Source of the DNA: Sinobacterium norvegicum
GTDB lineage: Bacteria > Pseudomonadota > Gammaproteobacteria > Pseudomonadales > Sinobacteriaceae
NCBI RefSeq assembly: GCF_923077115.1
Contig: NZ_CAKLPX010000002.1
Coordinates: forward strand, 434,001-498,000
Length of the DNA stretch: 64,000 bases
Reading direction: 5' to 3'
The notes under the pieces: generated by a model
Database searches by the model: none
What the model was told of the DNA's origin: nothing
Seen by the model: the letters and a program-made list of their open reading frames with translations, nothing else
Shown: positions 8,605 to 16,624 of the stretch, in pieces
Layout: the number at the start of each line of letters is the position of its first letter
How positions within the stretch are numbered: the stretch's first letter is position 1
Program-made: the position numbers and the translations under genes

Positions 8605-9807
8605 CTATGGTTCTTTTTTACTTAGCCAGCTAATCATCGGCCGGGCTGTGATGCCGTGTAAAACGAGGCTAAAGACAACAGTACAGGTGACGATAATGGC
8701 AATCAGCTGGCCATTGGCTAAACCGGCGTCGATGGCGATGATGACAAACACCAAGCTGGCCAAGCCGCGGGGGCCAAACCAGCCCATAAACAGGCGCGAG
8801 GCGGGGCTGACATCGCTGCCGCTGAACGAGAGATAAACGGGAATCATCCGTATAACGGTTAAGCTAAGCAGGGCGTAGACCGGCACCTGCCAACTGAATA
8901 GGGCGATGCTGCTGCCAATGACGGCGGCGCCAAATAATACCCAGGTCATTAACGCCAATACCTCGGCCGCGCCCTCGGTTGCCAGCAGCAGCTGGTGGGT
9001 TTTATCCTTGGCTAAGTAGCCAAACAGCATGCCGCCGGAAAACGCGGCGATATAGCCGCTGCCGTGATTGTTCTGTGCGATGGTAAAGCAGCTGACCGCC
9101 AGTGCGGCAACGGTTGCCTGCAGCCATATCGGCGACAGCCAATCGCGGGCGGCGCTCAATCGCAGCAGTTGGGCGGCAAGAAATGCCAGGCTTAAACCCA
9201 CCGCCAGGCCTATGCCTAACTCCTCGGCGACTAATAACAGGGCATCAATGTCTTGCTGCTCACCGCCAGCACTATTGATTTCCAGCGCAATCAGCAGCAA
9301 CAAAATGGGGACACAGAGTCCGTCGTTAAAACCGCTCTCGGCGTTAAGCCCCTCACGGATGCGTGCGGGCACCGCAGGGTTGGTGACCACCGCCTTGCCA
9401 AGGGCGGCATCGGTGGCGGCCAGCATGGTGGCCAGTATCGCCGCCTCAAACAGCGACAGCTGCTCAAATAACCAGGCTGCGGTTATAAAGCCGAGTAAGA
9501 TCACCATCGGCAAACCGATGAAAAGCATTCTTGAGGGAATCTGTAACTGCTTTTTTAATACCGACAAATTAGCATTGGCGGCATCACTAAACAGCACCAG
9601 TGCCAGAGTCATGTCCGCCAGCAGGCGCAGATCTTGGCTGGTGGCCGAGCCGCCAAACAGCCCCAGGCCCCAGCTGCCAAAGAGGAAGCCTGCGGCGGTA
9701 AAAATCATCGGCCCAGAGACCACCGAACGGTCGACCCGCTTGGCGATTAAGCTATAGCAAAAAATAAAAGCGGCCAGCGTCGCCAGCGGTGTATAGATCT
9801 CGTTCAT
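8605..9807 (-). CDS. CPA1/NhaP-type Na+(K+)/H+ antiporter
   Basis: A 400-residue inner-membrane cation:proton antiporter with about 12-13 hydrophobic segments across the whole length. The family's transport signature is visible in ATMLAATDAALGKAVV (about residues 128-143) and in NAESGFNDGLCVP (about 155-167), where the paired acidic residues of the ion site lie. A third conserved element is FMGWFGPRGLASLVF near residue 340. There is no cytoplasmic TrkA-like tail. Its role would be pH and sodium homeostasis, consistent with a saline habitat. The start ATG is at 9805-9807. The gene ends with SWLSKKEP and a TAG, after which the frame continues open (see the separate entry). Confidence 0.9.
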   Translation of the reverse strand: MNEIYTPLATLAAFIFCYSLIAKRVDRSVVSGPMIFTAAGFLFGSWGLGLFGGSATSQDLRLLADMTLALVLFSDAANANLSVLKKQLQIPSRMLFIGLPMVILLGFITAAWLFEQLSLFEAAILATMLAATDAALGKAVVTNPAVPARIREGLNAESGFNDGLCVPILLLLIALEINSAGGEQQDIDALLLVAEELGIGLAVGLSLAFLAAQLLRLSAARDWLSPIWLQATVAALAVSCFTIAQNNHGSGYIAAFSGGMLFGYLAKDKTHQLLLATEGAAEVLALMTWVLFGAAVIGSSIALFSWQVPVYALLSLTVIRMIPVYLSFSGSDVSPASRLFMGWFGPRGLASLVFVIIAIDAGLANGQLIAIIVTCTVVFSLVLHGITARPMISWLSKKEP

Positions 9808-10069
9808 GGGGTTAAGCGTCCTGTGCTGTTATTGGTTGCAATACTTTGAGTGGTTGTGACCAGTGTGCCAGATCATTCGGCCTCTAACCAAACTTGTTAG
9901 CAGTCAACGCTGCATCTATTCACCCTGGGGCTACATCACTGTGTGCTTGGCAGCGCCAAAAGCGGCAGCCCCGATGTGTTGTTGGTGAGGTTGTTCTTCT
10001 AGGTGGTGACTTGGCTTAGTGAATTGGTTAGCGGCACTTCGCTCACTCACGCCACACCAGCCGCCGGGA
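9808..10069. other. intergenic, no gene recognised
   Basis: These 260 bases hold the 5' side of the antiporter gene and then a stretch without coding appearance on either strand. From about 10020 the sequence (for example CACGCCACACCAGCCGCC) begins to resemble the outer part of the repeat units described at 10070, 11480 and 11686. Confidence 0.4.
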
Positions 10070-10207
10070 CGCCGTGAATACCTCCCTGTAGGCTCAGCTT
10101 CAGCATCCTTGCTGAAGATGCCCGGCTGCTGATGCAGCGCGAGCTGGTTTGGCGCTAATAGTTTTTACTCTGACCCTAAATATCGTGTTTACTCTGACCC
10201 TAAATAT
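10070..10207 (-). repeat. dispersed repeat, copy C (inverted)
   Basis: Read on the minus strand this unit begins GATATTTAGGGTCAGAGTAAA twice in tandem (10188-10207 and 10166-10184), continues through about 80 divergent bases, and ends with GAGCCTACAGGGAGGTATTC and GGCGT. Copies A and B on the plus strand at 11480 and 11686 share both ends and the order. The tail block around CCTGTAGGCTC looks like a repeat type often met in marine gammaproteobacteria. With copies A and B it brackets the accessory genes between 10.2 and 11.5 kb in inverted orientation. Confidence 0.65.
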
Positions 10208-10320
10208 CCGTTTTTAATAACGGTTAGCCCGTTATTATCGACACCGTGCAGTTGAAAGCTTTGTTTGGCCAAATCAATTCCTAGTACAGCTAATTGGCCT
10301 TTTGCAGTATGCTTAGTCAT
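10208..10320 (-). pseudogene. IS110-family transposase, N-terminal stump
   Basis: The minus strand from the ATG at 10318-10320 reads MTKHTAKGQLAVLGIDLAKQ, then SFQLHGVDNNGLTVIKN, and then runs directly into the repeat copy C. GIDLAKQSFQLHGVD is the first acidic (DEDD, RuvC-like) motif of IS110-family transposases. Only about 37 of the roughly 330-400 codons of such a gene remain, so the copy is inactive. The break point coincides with the first GATATTTAGGGTCAGAG motif, suggesting that the repeat inserted into or recombined with the transposase gene. Confidence 0.75.
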
Positions 10321-10585
10321 GTTCGCCTCACTCTTCTTTTGATGTTTGTTATGCGCTTACATCATGGCTCATTCGAAGCCTTATGGGGAGTGATGCGGAC
10401 CATTCCATTAGGTCTTTAAATTTGGATAAAATTAGGCTGAGTCAAAGATCAAAGACCTGGCCCCATACTTATTCACATACAGGAGGGAACATATTCGGTA
10501 AATTTTTTTATGCGCTGACAGTTCAAACTCCAATTAATATAATGGACACTTTTTCAGAAACTGATCATTATCTGGATAGGAATTT

Positions 10586-11113
10586 ATGGAATTTGAAGTA
10601 GAGCCATATGATGTTGTTTGGTATGTGATAGTTATAATTGGAGCTGTAATTATGGCCGCTTCAATTATAGAAAAATATCGGAAGAAAGAGCTTGATCAAA
10701 AGGAAGTTAAGCTAAGTTTACTTGCAGTAGCTGTTGCTCTTGTTATGTTTTCGATGATTCTTTGCTATCAATATGGGAGGGTCTCAGATCTGCGAAAAAT
10801 AGCTGGTAAGAAAACAATGATGAGTACTGAAGGCGTTCCAATGATGCTGTTTAAGGCCCTTATTGATCGTGAAGGCAACAGTACTGATAACGAAGTTTAC
10901 CCAATAATCCAAGTAGGTGATGTTGATTTCTATGGGTACAGAGTTCAGCATAAATGTTTGAATGAAAGAATGTATGTTTATTCTCGTCTTGCATTGGAGT
11001 TGTCGGATAAAAGTATTAAAATATGGTACAGGCTTGTCGATGACGATGCATATATTTATAAATATTTGGGTCAAGAAGAGATTGCTTGCGCAATGAAAAT
11101 AGAGATACTGTGA
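10586..11113 (+). CDS. AT-rich orphan membrane protein, unknown function
   Basis: A 175-residue protein not recognised as any family. The ATG at 10586 follows AGGAA at short spacing. Two transmembrane helices are visible at about residues 10-28 (VVWYVIVIIGAVIMAASII) and 43-62 (LSLLAVAVALVMFSMILCY), joined by a charged KYRKKELDQKEVK loop. A soluble C-terminal domain of about 110 residues follows, rich in Tyr and acidic residues and likely periplasmic. Base composition is clearly more AT-rich than the flanking core genes, with many ATA/TTA/AAA codons, which suggests transfer from elsewhere. It lies between an IS110 stump and a broken zinc-ribbon gene, inside the repeat-bounded island. Confidence 0.6.
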   Translation: MEFEVEPYDVVWYVIVIIGAVIMAASIIEKYRKKELDQKEVKLSLLAVAVALVMFSMILCYQYGRVSDLRKIAGKKTMMSTEGVPMMLFKALIDREGNSTDNEVYPIIQVGDVDFYGYRVQHKCLNERMYVYSRLALELSDKSIKIWYRLVDDDAYIYKYLGQEEIACAMKIEIL

Positions 11114-11231
11114 GTTCAGCGGGGTCAGGTTGATACTCCCCTAGCAGCCCTAACTGGACACCCATACTAGTTAGTCAACCACTGACATTAAAGCTGCGGC
11201 GCTTGGCTTGTTTACGGCTTCATCCTAAATA

Positions 11232-11408
11232 TTAATCCTGTTGGCTGTTATTGCGTTGGTTCCAAGCTGTCACCGGCGCACCGGCAAAGCAGTTATTACA
11301 TTCCAGGGCATCGACCTCGCCCTGGCTATCGAGATGCCAGAACCCTGGCACCAAATCAGCACTGCCACAAAATGGGCAGGGCTTGTTATCCGGTTGGCTA
11401 TCACTTAT
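11232..11408 (-). pseudogene. CPFCG zinc-ribbon small protein with ATA in place of start
   Basis: An intact 58-codon frame on the minus strand carries a zinc ribbon: CPFCG at residues 11-15 and CNNC at residues 37-40, followed by AGAPVTAWN and ending at a TAA (11232-11234). The only plausible initiation point is an ATA codon at 11406-11408, giving (M)SDSQPDNKPCPFCG. No in-frame ATG, GTG or TTG lies nearby. The ATA overlaps the TAA stop of the upstream fragment; a single ancestral G at 11406 (minus strand) would have made an ATGA stop/start overlap, so one substitution probably removed the start. The body shows no other damage. ATA initiation is possible but rare. Confidence 0.55.
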
Positions 11409-11485
11409 TGCAGCACCTCGGCATCCACAACCAAGCGGCTGGGCTTGCGATAGCTGATTTTGGCGCTTTCTTTTCCGAGATATTT
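11405..11485 (-). pseudogene. C-terminal fragment of an unidentified gene
   Basis: Upstream of and overlapping the zinc-ribbon frame, the minus strand codes for YLGKESAKISYRKPSRLVV followed by DAEVLQ and a TAA at 11405-11407. The composition looks like a genuine protein C-terminus, and its coupling to the next frame looks like an operon. Coding stops abruptly where the repeat motif GATATTTACGGTCAGAG begins (about 11480), so the rest of the gene has been lost. I do not recognise the family. Confidence 0.45.
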
Positions 11486-11640
11486 ACGGTCAGAGTAAAA
11501 ACTACCCACCCCAAACCACCCGCGGCTGCCGATATCGCCACAGAGACATCGTCAGCATGGACGCTGACGCTGAGCCTACAGGGACGTACTTGCGGCGTTC
11601 TCAGTAGTGGTGTCGGCGGACGCCCGCGCAGGGTAGCGAG
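11480..11640 (+). repeat. dispersed repeat, copy A
   Basis: The unit begins GATATTTACGGTCAGAGTAA and runs through AACCACCCGCGGCTGCCGAT, GAGCCTACAGGGACGTAC and TTGCGGCGTTCTC, ending near 11640. From 11514 it is a direct repeat of copy B (from 11710) with a period of 196 bases, differing by scattered substitutions over about 125 bases. Relative to copy B it carries about 12 extra bases after GTAAAA. Apparent open frames inside it are a by-product of its GC-rich composition. Confidence 0.8.
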
Positions 11641-11685
11641 TCTCGAATGAAAGCTCAGCTAGCAAAGCTTTCACTCATTTAAATA

Positions 11686-11837
11686 CAGGATATTTAGGGT
11701 CAGAGTAAAAACCACCCGCGGCCGCCGATATCGCCACAGAGGCATCGTCAGCAGGGACGCTGACGCTGAGCCTACAAGGATGTACTCGCGGCGTTCTCAG
11801 TGGTGGTATCGGCGGACGCTCGCGCAGAAATAGCGGA
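11686..11837 (+). repeat. dispersed repeat, copy B
   Basis: This is the second direct copy of the unit at 11480, beginning GGATATTTAGGGTCAGAGTA and running through AACCACCCGCGGCCGCCGAT, GAGCCTACAAGGATGTACTC and GCGGCGTTCTC to about 11837. The 45 bases separating it from copy A (11641-11685) contain a short hairpin-like AAGCTCAGCTAGCAAAGCTT. Copy B ends about 65 bases short of the tRNA-Ile gene, so the whole repeat island abuts a tRNA. Confidence 0.8.
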
Positions 11838-11900
11838 CAGGGGGGAAGCCAAGCTTATGATTCAGTTTTACTTGAGAGATTTTCGATCTTGAGGAAAAAG

Positions 11901-11977
11901 TGGTGGCCCCTCACAGATTTGAACTGTGGACCTACCGATTATGAGTCGGGTGCTCTAACCAACTGAGCTAAGGGGCC
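11901..11977 (-). tRNA. ileX: tRNA-Ile (CAU anticodon, lysidine type)
   Basis: The minus strand from 11977 to 11901 folds as a complete tRNA. The acceptor stem is GGCCCCT/AGGGGCC, and the D arm contains AGCTCAGTTGGTTAGAGC. The anticodon stem-loop is CCGACTCATAATCGG with CAT at 11941-11943, and the T arm contains GTTCAAATC. The 3' CCA is encoded (11901-11903). A GGCCCCTTAGCTCAG start with a CTCATAA loop matches the AUA-decoding tRNA-Ile2 rather than tRNA-Met; TilS would convert C34 to lysidine. In E. coli the same tRNA lies next to rpoD, as here. Confidence 0.93.
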
Positions 11978-12024
11978 GTACAACATCGAGAATGTTGCCG
12001 TGCTATTTATGCAATAGCGGCGCA

Positions 12025-12030
12025 ATTATA
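12025..12030 (-). promoter_or_regulatory. -10 element of the tRNA-Ile promoter
   Basis: A perfect TATAAT on the minus strand, about 48 bases before the mature tRNA 5' end, is followed by the GC-rich discriminator TGCGCCGC, as is usual for stringently controlled stable-RNA promoters. No convincing -35 hexamer lies 17 bases further upstream, so the assignment rests on the -10 and discriminator alone. Confidence 0.45.
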
Positions 12031-12147
12031 TAGTGCTGAAATGGCTTTGGCTACCGTAAAAACACGCGGCGTGGCAGGTTGGTTGAATATTGCACAATGA
12101 GGCGGTGCGCTGGCTGGCTGGGGTTGGTCGGGTGTGGTGAGCAGAGA

Positions 12148-12189
12148 CAAAAAAGGCGCTGTTATCGGGGATAACAGCGCCTTTTTTGT
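12148..12189 (-). terminator. rho-independent terminator after rpoD
   Basis: AAAAGGCGCTGTTATC and GATAACAGCGCCTTTT form a perfect 16-base stem with a GGG loop, with A and T tracts on both flanks, so it can work in both directions. It lies 17 bases past the rpoD stop and ends the rpsU-dnaG-rpoD transcript before the tRNA gene. Confidence 0.93.
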
Positions 12190-12205
12190 GCCCAAGGGCT
12201 AACCT

Positions 12206-14008
12206 TTAGCCTTCGTCTAAGAAGCTGCGCAGCTGCTCAGAGCGAGAAGGGTGGCGTAGCTTGCGCAGTGCCTTGGCTTCAATCTGACGAATACGCTCAC
12301 GGGTCACGTCGAACTGCTTGCCCACTTCTTCCAGCGTGTGATCGGTATTCATATCGATACCGAAACGCATACGAAGAACCTTGGCTTCACGGGCTGTTAA
12401 GCCGCCGAGTACGTCTTTGGTGGCTTCGCGCAGGCCTTCGACGGTGGCACTATCGACGGGGGAGTCGATGGTGGTGTCTTCGATGAAGTCACCCAAGTGC
12501 GAATCTTCGTCGTCGCCGATTGGCGTCTCCATGGAGATAGGCTCTTTGGCAATCTTCAGTACCTTGCGGATCTTGTCCTCAGGCATCTCCATGCGCTCGC
12601 CGAGTTCTTCAGGAGTCGGCTCGCGGCCCATTTCCTGCAACATTTGACGAGAGATACGGTTGAGCTTGTTGATGGTCTCAATCATGTGTACCGGGATACG
12701 AATGGTACGGGCTTGGTCGGCGATAGAACGGGTAATCGCCTGACGAATCCACCAGGTAGCGTAGGTCGAGAACTTATAACCGCGACGGTATTCGAACTTA
12801 TCCACCGCCTTCATCAAACCGATGTTACCTTCCTGGATCAGATCCAAGAATTGTAGACCGCGGTTGGTGTACTTTTTGGCGATAGAGATAACAAGACGGA
12901 GGTTGGCCTCGACCATTTCCTTCTTGGCGCGACGCATGCGCGCCTCACCGATCGACATGCGACGGTTGATCTCTTTGATATCGGTGACAGTGATACCAAC
13001 GGTGGCCTCACGGACGCCGATACGACGCTGGGCGCGAACGATCTCTTCTTGGTAAGTCATCAGGCGCTCGGCATACGGCTCGCCGCTGGCGATAACGCCG
13101 AGAATCCAATCGTCGTTGGTCTCGTTGCCCTGGAACTCGGTAATGAAATCCTTGCGTGGCATCTTGGCGTAGCGAATACACCAGTTCATGATTTGACGCT
13201 CTTCCTTACGGATGCGCATCAGGTTGCCGCGGGCGATTTCTGTCAGTGGTTCAAACTGGCGTGGGGCCAGCTTGAAGAACTTGAACACCTCACCGAGTTT
13301 TTCTAATTCTTTGCCAACCTGCTTGCTGTAGCGGCCGTGCTTGTCGATGGCGGCGTTAACCTTATCGTTTTGCGCACGCAGCTCACCGAAACGCGTTTCT
13401 GCTTCGATCGGATCCAGGCCGCCTGGCTCGTCATCATCATCGTCGTCATCGCTGTCGCCGGTGTTTTGCTGTGGCGGTACCACGGGCTGCTCGTAAGGGT
13501 CGAGGTAGCCGCTGAAGATGTCGGTTAGGCGACGCTCTTCCTTGGCAACGAGGTCGTATTCGTCGAGGATGTGCTCGACGGCGCCGGGCCAGTAAGCCAG
13601 GGCGGCCATCAACTCACGGATGCCTTCTTCGATACGCTTGGCGATTACAATTTCGCCCTCGCGGGTCAGTAGCTCAACCGTACCCATTTCACGCATGTAC
13701 ATGCGGACGGGGTCGGTGGTGCGGCCGGCTTCGTTTTCGACAGCGGCCAGTGCGGCGGCGGCTTCGGCGGCGGCGATATCATCGGACGAGGCATCACCAC
13801 TGTCCATCATTAAGTCATCGGCGTCGGGTGCTTGTTCAAACACCTTGATGCCCATGTCGTTAATCATCTGGATGATGTCTTCGACCTGATCGGGATCAGA
13901 AATATCTTCAGGCAGGTGATCGTTGACCTCTGCATAGGTCAAGTAACCCTGTTCTTTACCTTTGGCTATTAATGCCTTTAATCGCGATTGCTGTTGTGAT
14001 TCAGCCAT
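12206..14008 (-). CDS. rpoD: RNA polymerase primary sigma factor sigma-70
   Basis: A 600-residue housekeeping sigma factor, close to the 613 of E. coli. Region 1.1 is at the N-terminus ([20 protein letters not shown]), and region 1.2 contains [11 protein letters not shown]. The non-conserved region holds an acidic run ([14 protein letters not shown], near residue 190). Region 2 has [19 protein letters not shown] and the -10-recognition segment [12 protein letters not shown]. Region 3 follows, and region 4 has the -35 helix-turn-helix [20 protein letters not shown] near residue 565. It lies last in the macromolecular-synthesis operon, 162 bases after dnaG; that gap could hold an internal promoter, but no clear consensus was found in it. 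Confidence 0.98.
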   Translation of the reverse strand: MAESQQQSRLKALIAKGKEQGYLTYAEVNDHLPEDISDPDQVEDIIQMINDMGIKVFEQAPDADDLMMDSGDASSDDIAAAEAAAALAAVENEAGRTTDPVRMYMREMGTVELLTREGEIVIAKRIEEGIRELMAALAYWPGAVEHILDEYDLVAKEERRLTDIFSGYLDPYEQPVVPPQQNTGDSDDDDDDDEPGGLDPIEAETRFGELRAQNDKVNAAIDKHGRYSKQVGKELEKLGEVFKFFKLAPRQFEPLTEIARGNLMRIRKEERQIMNWCIRYAKMPRKDFITEFQGNETNDDWILGVIASGEPYAERLMTYQEEIVRAQRRIGVREATVGITVTDIKEINRRMSIGEARMRRAKKEMVEANLRLVISIAKKYTNRGLQFLDLIQEGNIGLMKAVDKFEYRRGYKFSTYATWWIRQAITRSIADQARTIRIPVHMIETINKLNRISRQMLQEMGREPTPEELGERMEMPEDKIRKVLKIAKEPISMETPIGDDEDSHLGDFIEDTTIDSPVDSATVEGLREATKDVLGGLTAREAKVLRMRFGIDMNTDHTLEEVGKQFDVTRERIRQIEAKALRKLRHPSRSEQLRSFLDEG

Positions 14009-14170
14009 AGGAGACTAATACCTTGCCTGTGGATACGTATTGGATAGCCCTATATTATAACGGCTTTTATGCTATGTGGGCTAATTAATAGCCTGCATAA
14101 TGCCAAAAAATTACAAAAAACTGATATATCATCAGTCCTGTTCGTAGCTTTTTTTGATCGCCGTTAAAAT

Positions 14171-16144
14171 TTAGTGCTTCGAGTGCGAGATCAGCAGTTC
14201 GCTGTAACGCAATTTTTGCTCCGCCGACATCTCGTTAAACGGGATCTCGCTGAGGGTGTTCAGTTCTTGCTCTAGTTGGCCCTGTTGCTGCTGGTTGGCA
14301 AGAAAGCTAAAGATATCGATCAGCTGCTGCTGGGCGCCGTCTTCACAGCTGAGCAGCATGTCATCGTTCAGTAACTCTTGCAGTCGCTCGTAAAAGCTTG
14401 TTCCTATCCAGTGACCAATTAGCGTATAGGTGGGGGTGGCGGGGTGATTTTTCAAGAAGGCGATGATTTCTTTTAACAGCAGCGCGTCCTGATCCTGCAA
14501 ATCGTCGATCGCCTCGGTGTTGTCGAGCTGGCTGATACTGCCGGGAAAATACAGCAGCAGGGTGATCGCCGTTTGGATATTGCTGCGCTGGCGGCTGTTA
14601 ATCGCCGGGCTTTTGCTGGGCCGTTGTTTGGCCTGCGGCCGTCGCGGTGCCGGCGCGCCATTGTTGTCGTCGTGGTCGATGTCGACCGGTGGCGCCTCGT
14701 GGTGGCCGCCATCATCGTTGTTGAAATAGCCGTCGTAGCCATCGTCTGCCGGTTTGGCCGCTTGCTTGCTCTGCTGGTAGCGCTGGTTGGCCAACTGATC
14801 CTGCTGTTGCTTAAGCTGTGCTTTCGCCTGCTGTTGTTCGCGGCCTTGTTGACGCAGTTGTTCGAGAGTATCTGCCTCGAGACCGGTACGGGTGGCCAGC
14901 TCCTTGTGCATCAGGCTTTTGAACACGCCCTCGGGTATTTGGTCGATCATCGGAATGGCCAGGGTCGACAGCCGAGCCCGGCCGTCCATCGATTGCACAT
15001 CGAGGCCCTCGGAGACGTGATCGAATAAATACTGTGACAGCGGCAGGCCCTGACCAATTTGATGTTCGAAACGGTCGGCGCCGATGCTGCGCACGAGGGT
15101 GTCGGGGTCTTCGCCGTCGGGCAAAAATAAGAACCGTGCCTGCAGCCCATCGCGAATCATCGGCAGCACGTTTTCGAGGGCGCGATTGGCGGCGGCGCGG
15201 CCAGCCTTGTCACCGTCGAAGCAGAACACCACCTCTGGGCAGACGCGGAAGATGCGTTCTAGGTGATCGCTGCTGGTGGCGGTGCCAAGGGTGGCGGTGG
15301 CGTAGTGAATGCCCGATTGTGCCAGTGCGACGACATCCATATAGCCCTCGACCACCACGATGCGTTCGATGGCTCCCTTGCTCTTTCTCGCCTCGTAGAG
15401 GCCGTAAAGTTCTTTACTCTTGCTGAAGACCGGGGTTTCCGGCGAGTTGAGATATTTCGGTTTGTCATCGCCGAGCACGCGGCCGCCAAAGCCGACGACA
15501 CGGCCGCGGTGATCGCGAATGGGAAACATGATGCGGTCGCGGAAGCGGTCGTAATAGTCGCCGTTGTCTTTTTCGATCAGCATGCCGCTGTCAAACAGCT
15601 GTTTGATTTTCAGCGGCGTGGTGCCGACGGCTTTGATCAGATTGTCCCAGCCCGGTGGCGCATAACCAATTTCAAACTGCTTGGCGGTGTTGCCATCGAG
15701 GCCGCGATTTTTAAGGTATTCAATCGCCTGTTTGCCGCCGGGGTGACCCCGTAAATTGCTGTGGAATAATTCTGCGCAGCGCTCAAGAATCTCATACAGC
15801 GCCTTGTTGGCATTGTTGGCGACCTTGTTAAAGCTGGGGTTGTCTTCCTTGGGTACCTCGAGGCCGACGGTGGCGGCGAGGGCGTCGATGGCCTGGGGGA
15901 AATCAAGGCGCTCGTAATCCATCATAAAACTGACGGCGTTGCCGCCGGCGCCACAGCCAAAGCAGTGATAGAATTGCTTGTCGGCGTTGACGCTGAAGGA
16001 CGGGGTTTTCTCGTCGTGGAACGGGCACAGCCCCTTGTAGTTGCGGCCAGCCTTTTTCAGCGACGAGCGGGCATCAATAATCTCGACAATGTCGACACGT
16101 TCGAGTAAATCGTCGATAAACCCCTGGGGGATGCGGCCTGACAT
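14171..16144 (-). CDS. dnaG: DNA primase
   Basis: This enzyme makes the RNA primers for replication. The N-terminal CHC2 zinc finger is C40-x2-H43 ... C61-x2-C64 (LCPFHDEKTPSF and YHCFGCGAGGNAVSF). The catalytic TOPRIM core has VVVEGYMDVVAL near residue 263 and FCFDGDKAGR near 310. At 657 residues it is longer than E. coli DnaG (581). The excess is a Gln-rich, then Asp/His/Pro-rich low-complexity linker at about 430-520, ahead of the C-terminal helicase-binding domain. It is preceded by yqeY with no gap (yqeY ends at 16145) and followed by rpoD. Confidence 0.97.
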   Translation of the reverse strand: MSGRIPQGFIDDLLERVDIVEIIDARSSLKKAGRNYKGLCPFHDEKTPSFSVNADKQFYHCFGCGAGGNAVSFMMDYERLDFPQAIDALAATVGLEVPKEDNPSFNKVANNANKALYEILERCAELFHSNLRGHPGGKQAIEYLKNRGLDGNTAKQFEIGYAPPGWDNLIKAVGTTPLKIKQLFDSGMLIEKDNGDYYDRFRDRIMFPIRDHRGRVVGFGGRVLGDDKPKYLNSPETPVFSKSKELYGLYEARKSKGAIERIVVVEGYMDVVALAQSGIHYATATLGTATSSDHLERIFRVCPEVVFCFDGDKAGRAAANRALENVLPMIRDGLQARFLFLPDGEDPDTLVRSIGADRFEHQIGQGLPLSQYLFDHVSEGLDVQSMDGRARLSTLAIPMIDQIPEGVFKSLMHKELATRTGLEADTLEQLRQQGREQQQAKAQLKQQQDQLANQRYQQSKQAAKPADDGYDGYFNNDDGGHHEAPPVDIDHDDNNGAPAPRRPQAKQRPSKSPAINSRQRSNIQTAITLLLYFPGSISQLDNTEAIDDLQDQDALLLKEIIAFLKNHPATPTYTLIGHWIGTSFYERLQELLNDDMLLSCEDGAQQQLIDIFSFLANQQQQGQLEQELNTLSEIPFNEMSAEQKLRYSELLISHSKH

Positions 16145-16591
16145 CTACGCCAGTTTGGCTTTGATCAGCTTGCTGACATCGCCCATATTGGCGCGGCCCT
16201 GCATCGGTGCTTTCAGCACGCCCATGACCTTGCCCATATCTTTCATGCCGTCGGCTCCGGTATCGGCAATGGCCTGTACCACCATGTCGGTGATCTCATC
16301 TTCGGTCAGCGCCTGGGGAAGGAATTCTTGTACCACAGTGACTTCGGCTTTTTCGATGTCGGCGAGATCGTGACGGTCGGCGGCTTCAAACTGGCTGATG
16401 GAGTCGCGGCGCTGTTTGAGCATTTTATCGAGTACGGCCAAGACGCGGGCGTCATCTAGCTCAATACGCTCATCGACTTCAATACGTTTGATTTCGGCCT
16501 GAATGCTGCGAATAGTGGTCAGCCGAGGCTTGTCCTTGGCGCGCATCGCGTCTTTCATTGCGGATTTGATCGTGTCTTTTAAGTCAGACAT
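16145..16591 (-). CDS. yqeY: GatB/YqeY domain protein
   Basis: A 148-residue, almost entirely helical protein (DLKDTIKSAMKDAMRAKDKPRLTTIRSIQAEIKR is typical of the family start; VMGVLKAPMQGRANMGDVSKLIKAKL is the end). The YqeY domain is shared with the tRNA-binding tail of GatB, and a tRNA-linked role has been proposed but is not established. Its place between rpsU and dnaG is common in gammaproteobacteria outside the enterics. Its stop immediately abuts the dnaG start, so the two are surely cotranscribed. Confidence 0.93.
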   Translation of the reverse strand: MSDLKDTIKSAMKDAMRAKDKPRLTTIRSIQAEIKRIEVDERIELDDARVLAVLDKMLKQRRDSISQFEAADRHDLADIEKAEVTVVQEFLPQALTEDEITDMVVQAIADTGADGMKDMGKVMGVLKAPMQGRANMGDVSKLIKAKLA

Positions 16592-16624
16592 GGTTTTTAT
16601 TCCTAATCAGATGAGTTAAATCCT

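Noticed and set aside
9068-9757. 229-codon plus-strand frame
   Set aside because: It lies wholly opposite the Na+/H+ antiporter gene; its Ser/Ala-rich composition is what the antisense of a membrane-protein gene gives.
10383-10601. 72-codon plus-strand frame before the orphan membrane protein
   Set aside because: No ribosome-binding site or domain, and it overlaps the next gene's start; more likely remnant intergenic sequence of the island.
11241-11650. Three overlapping plus-strand frames in the repeat region
   Set aside because: They are antisense to the zinc-ribbon frame or lie in the GC-rich repeat copy A; the minus-strand CPFCG reading explains the coding signal.
11480-11837. CRISPR-like tandem repeats
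   Set aside because: Only two direct copies of about 125 bases with substitutions and a 196-base period; no short regularly spaced repeats or cas genes.
12007-12195. 62-codon minus-strand frame between tRNA-Ile and rpoD
   Set aside because: It spans the rpoD terminator hairpin and the tRNA promoter, so it is not a gene.
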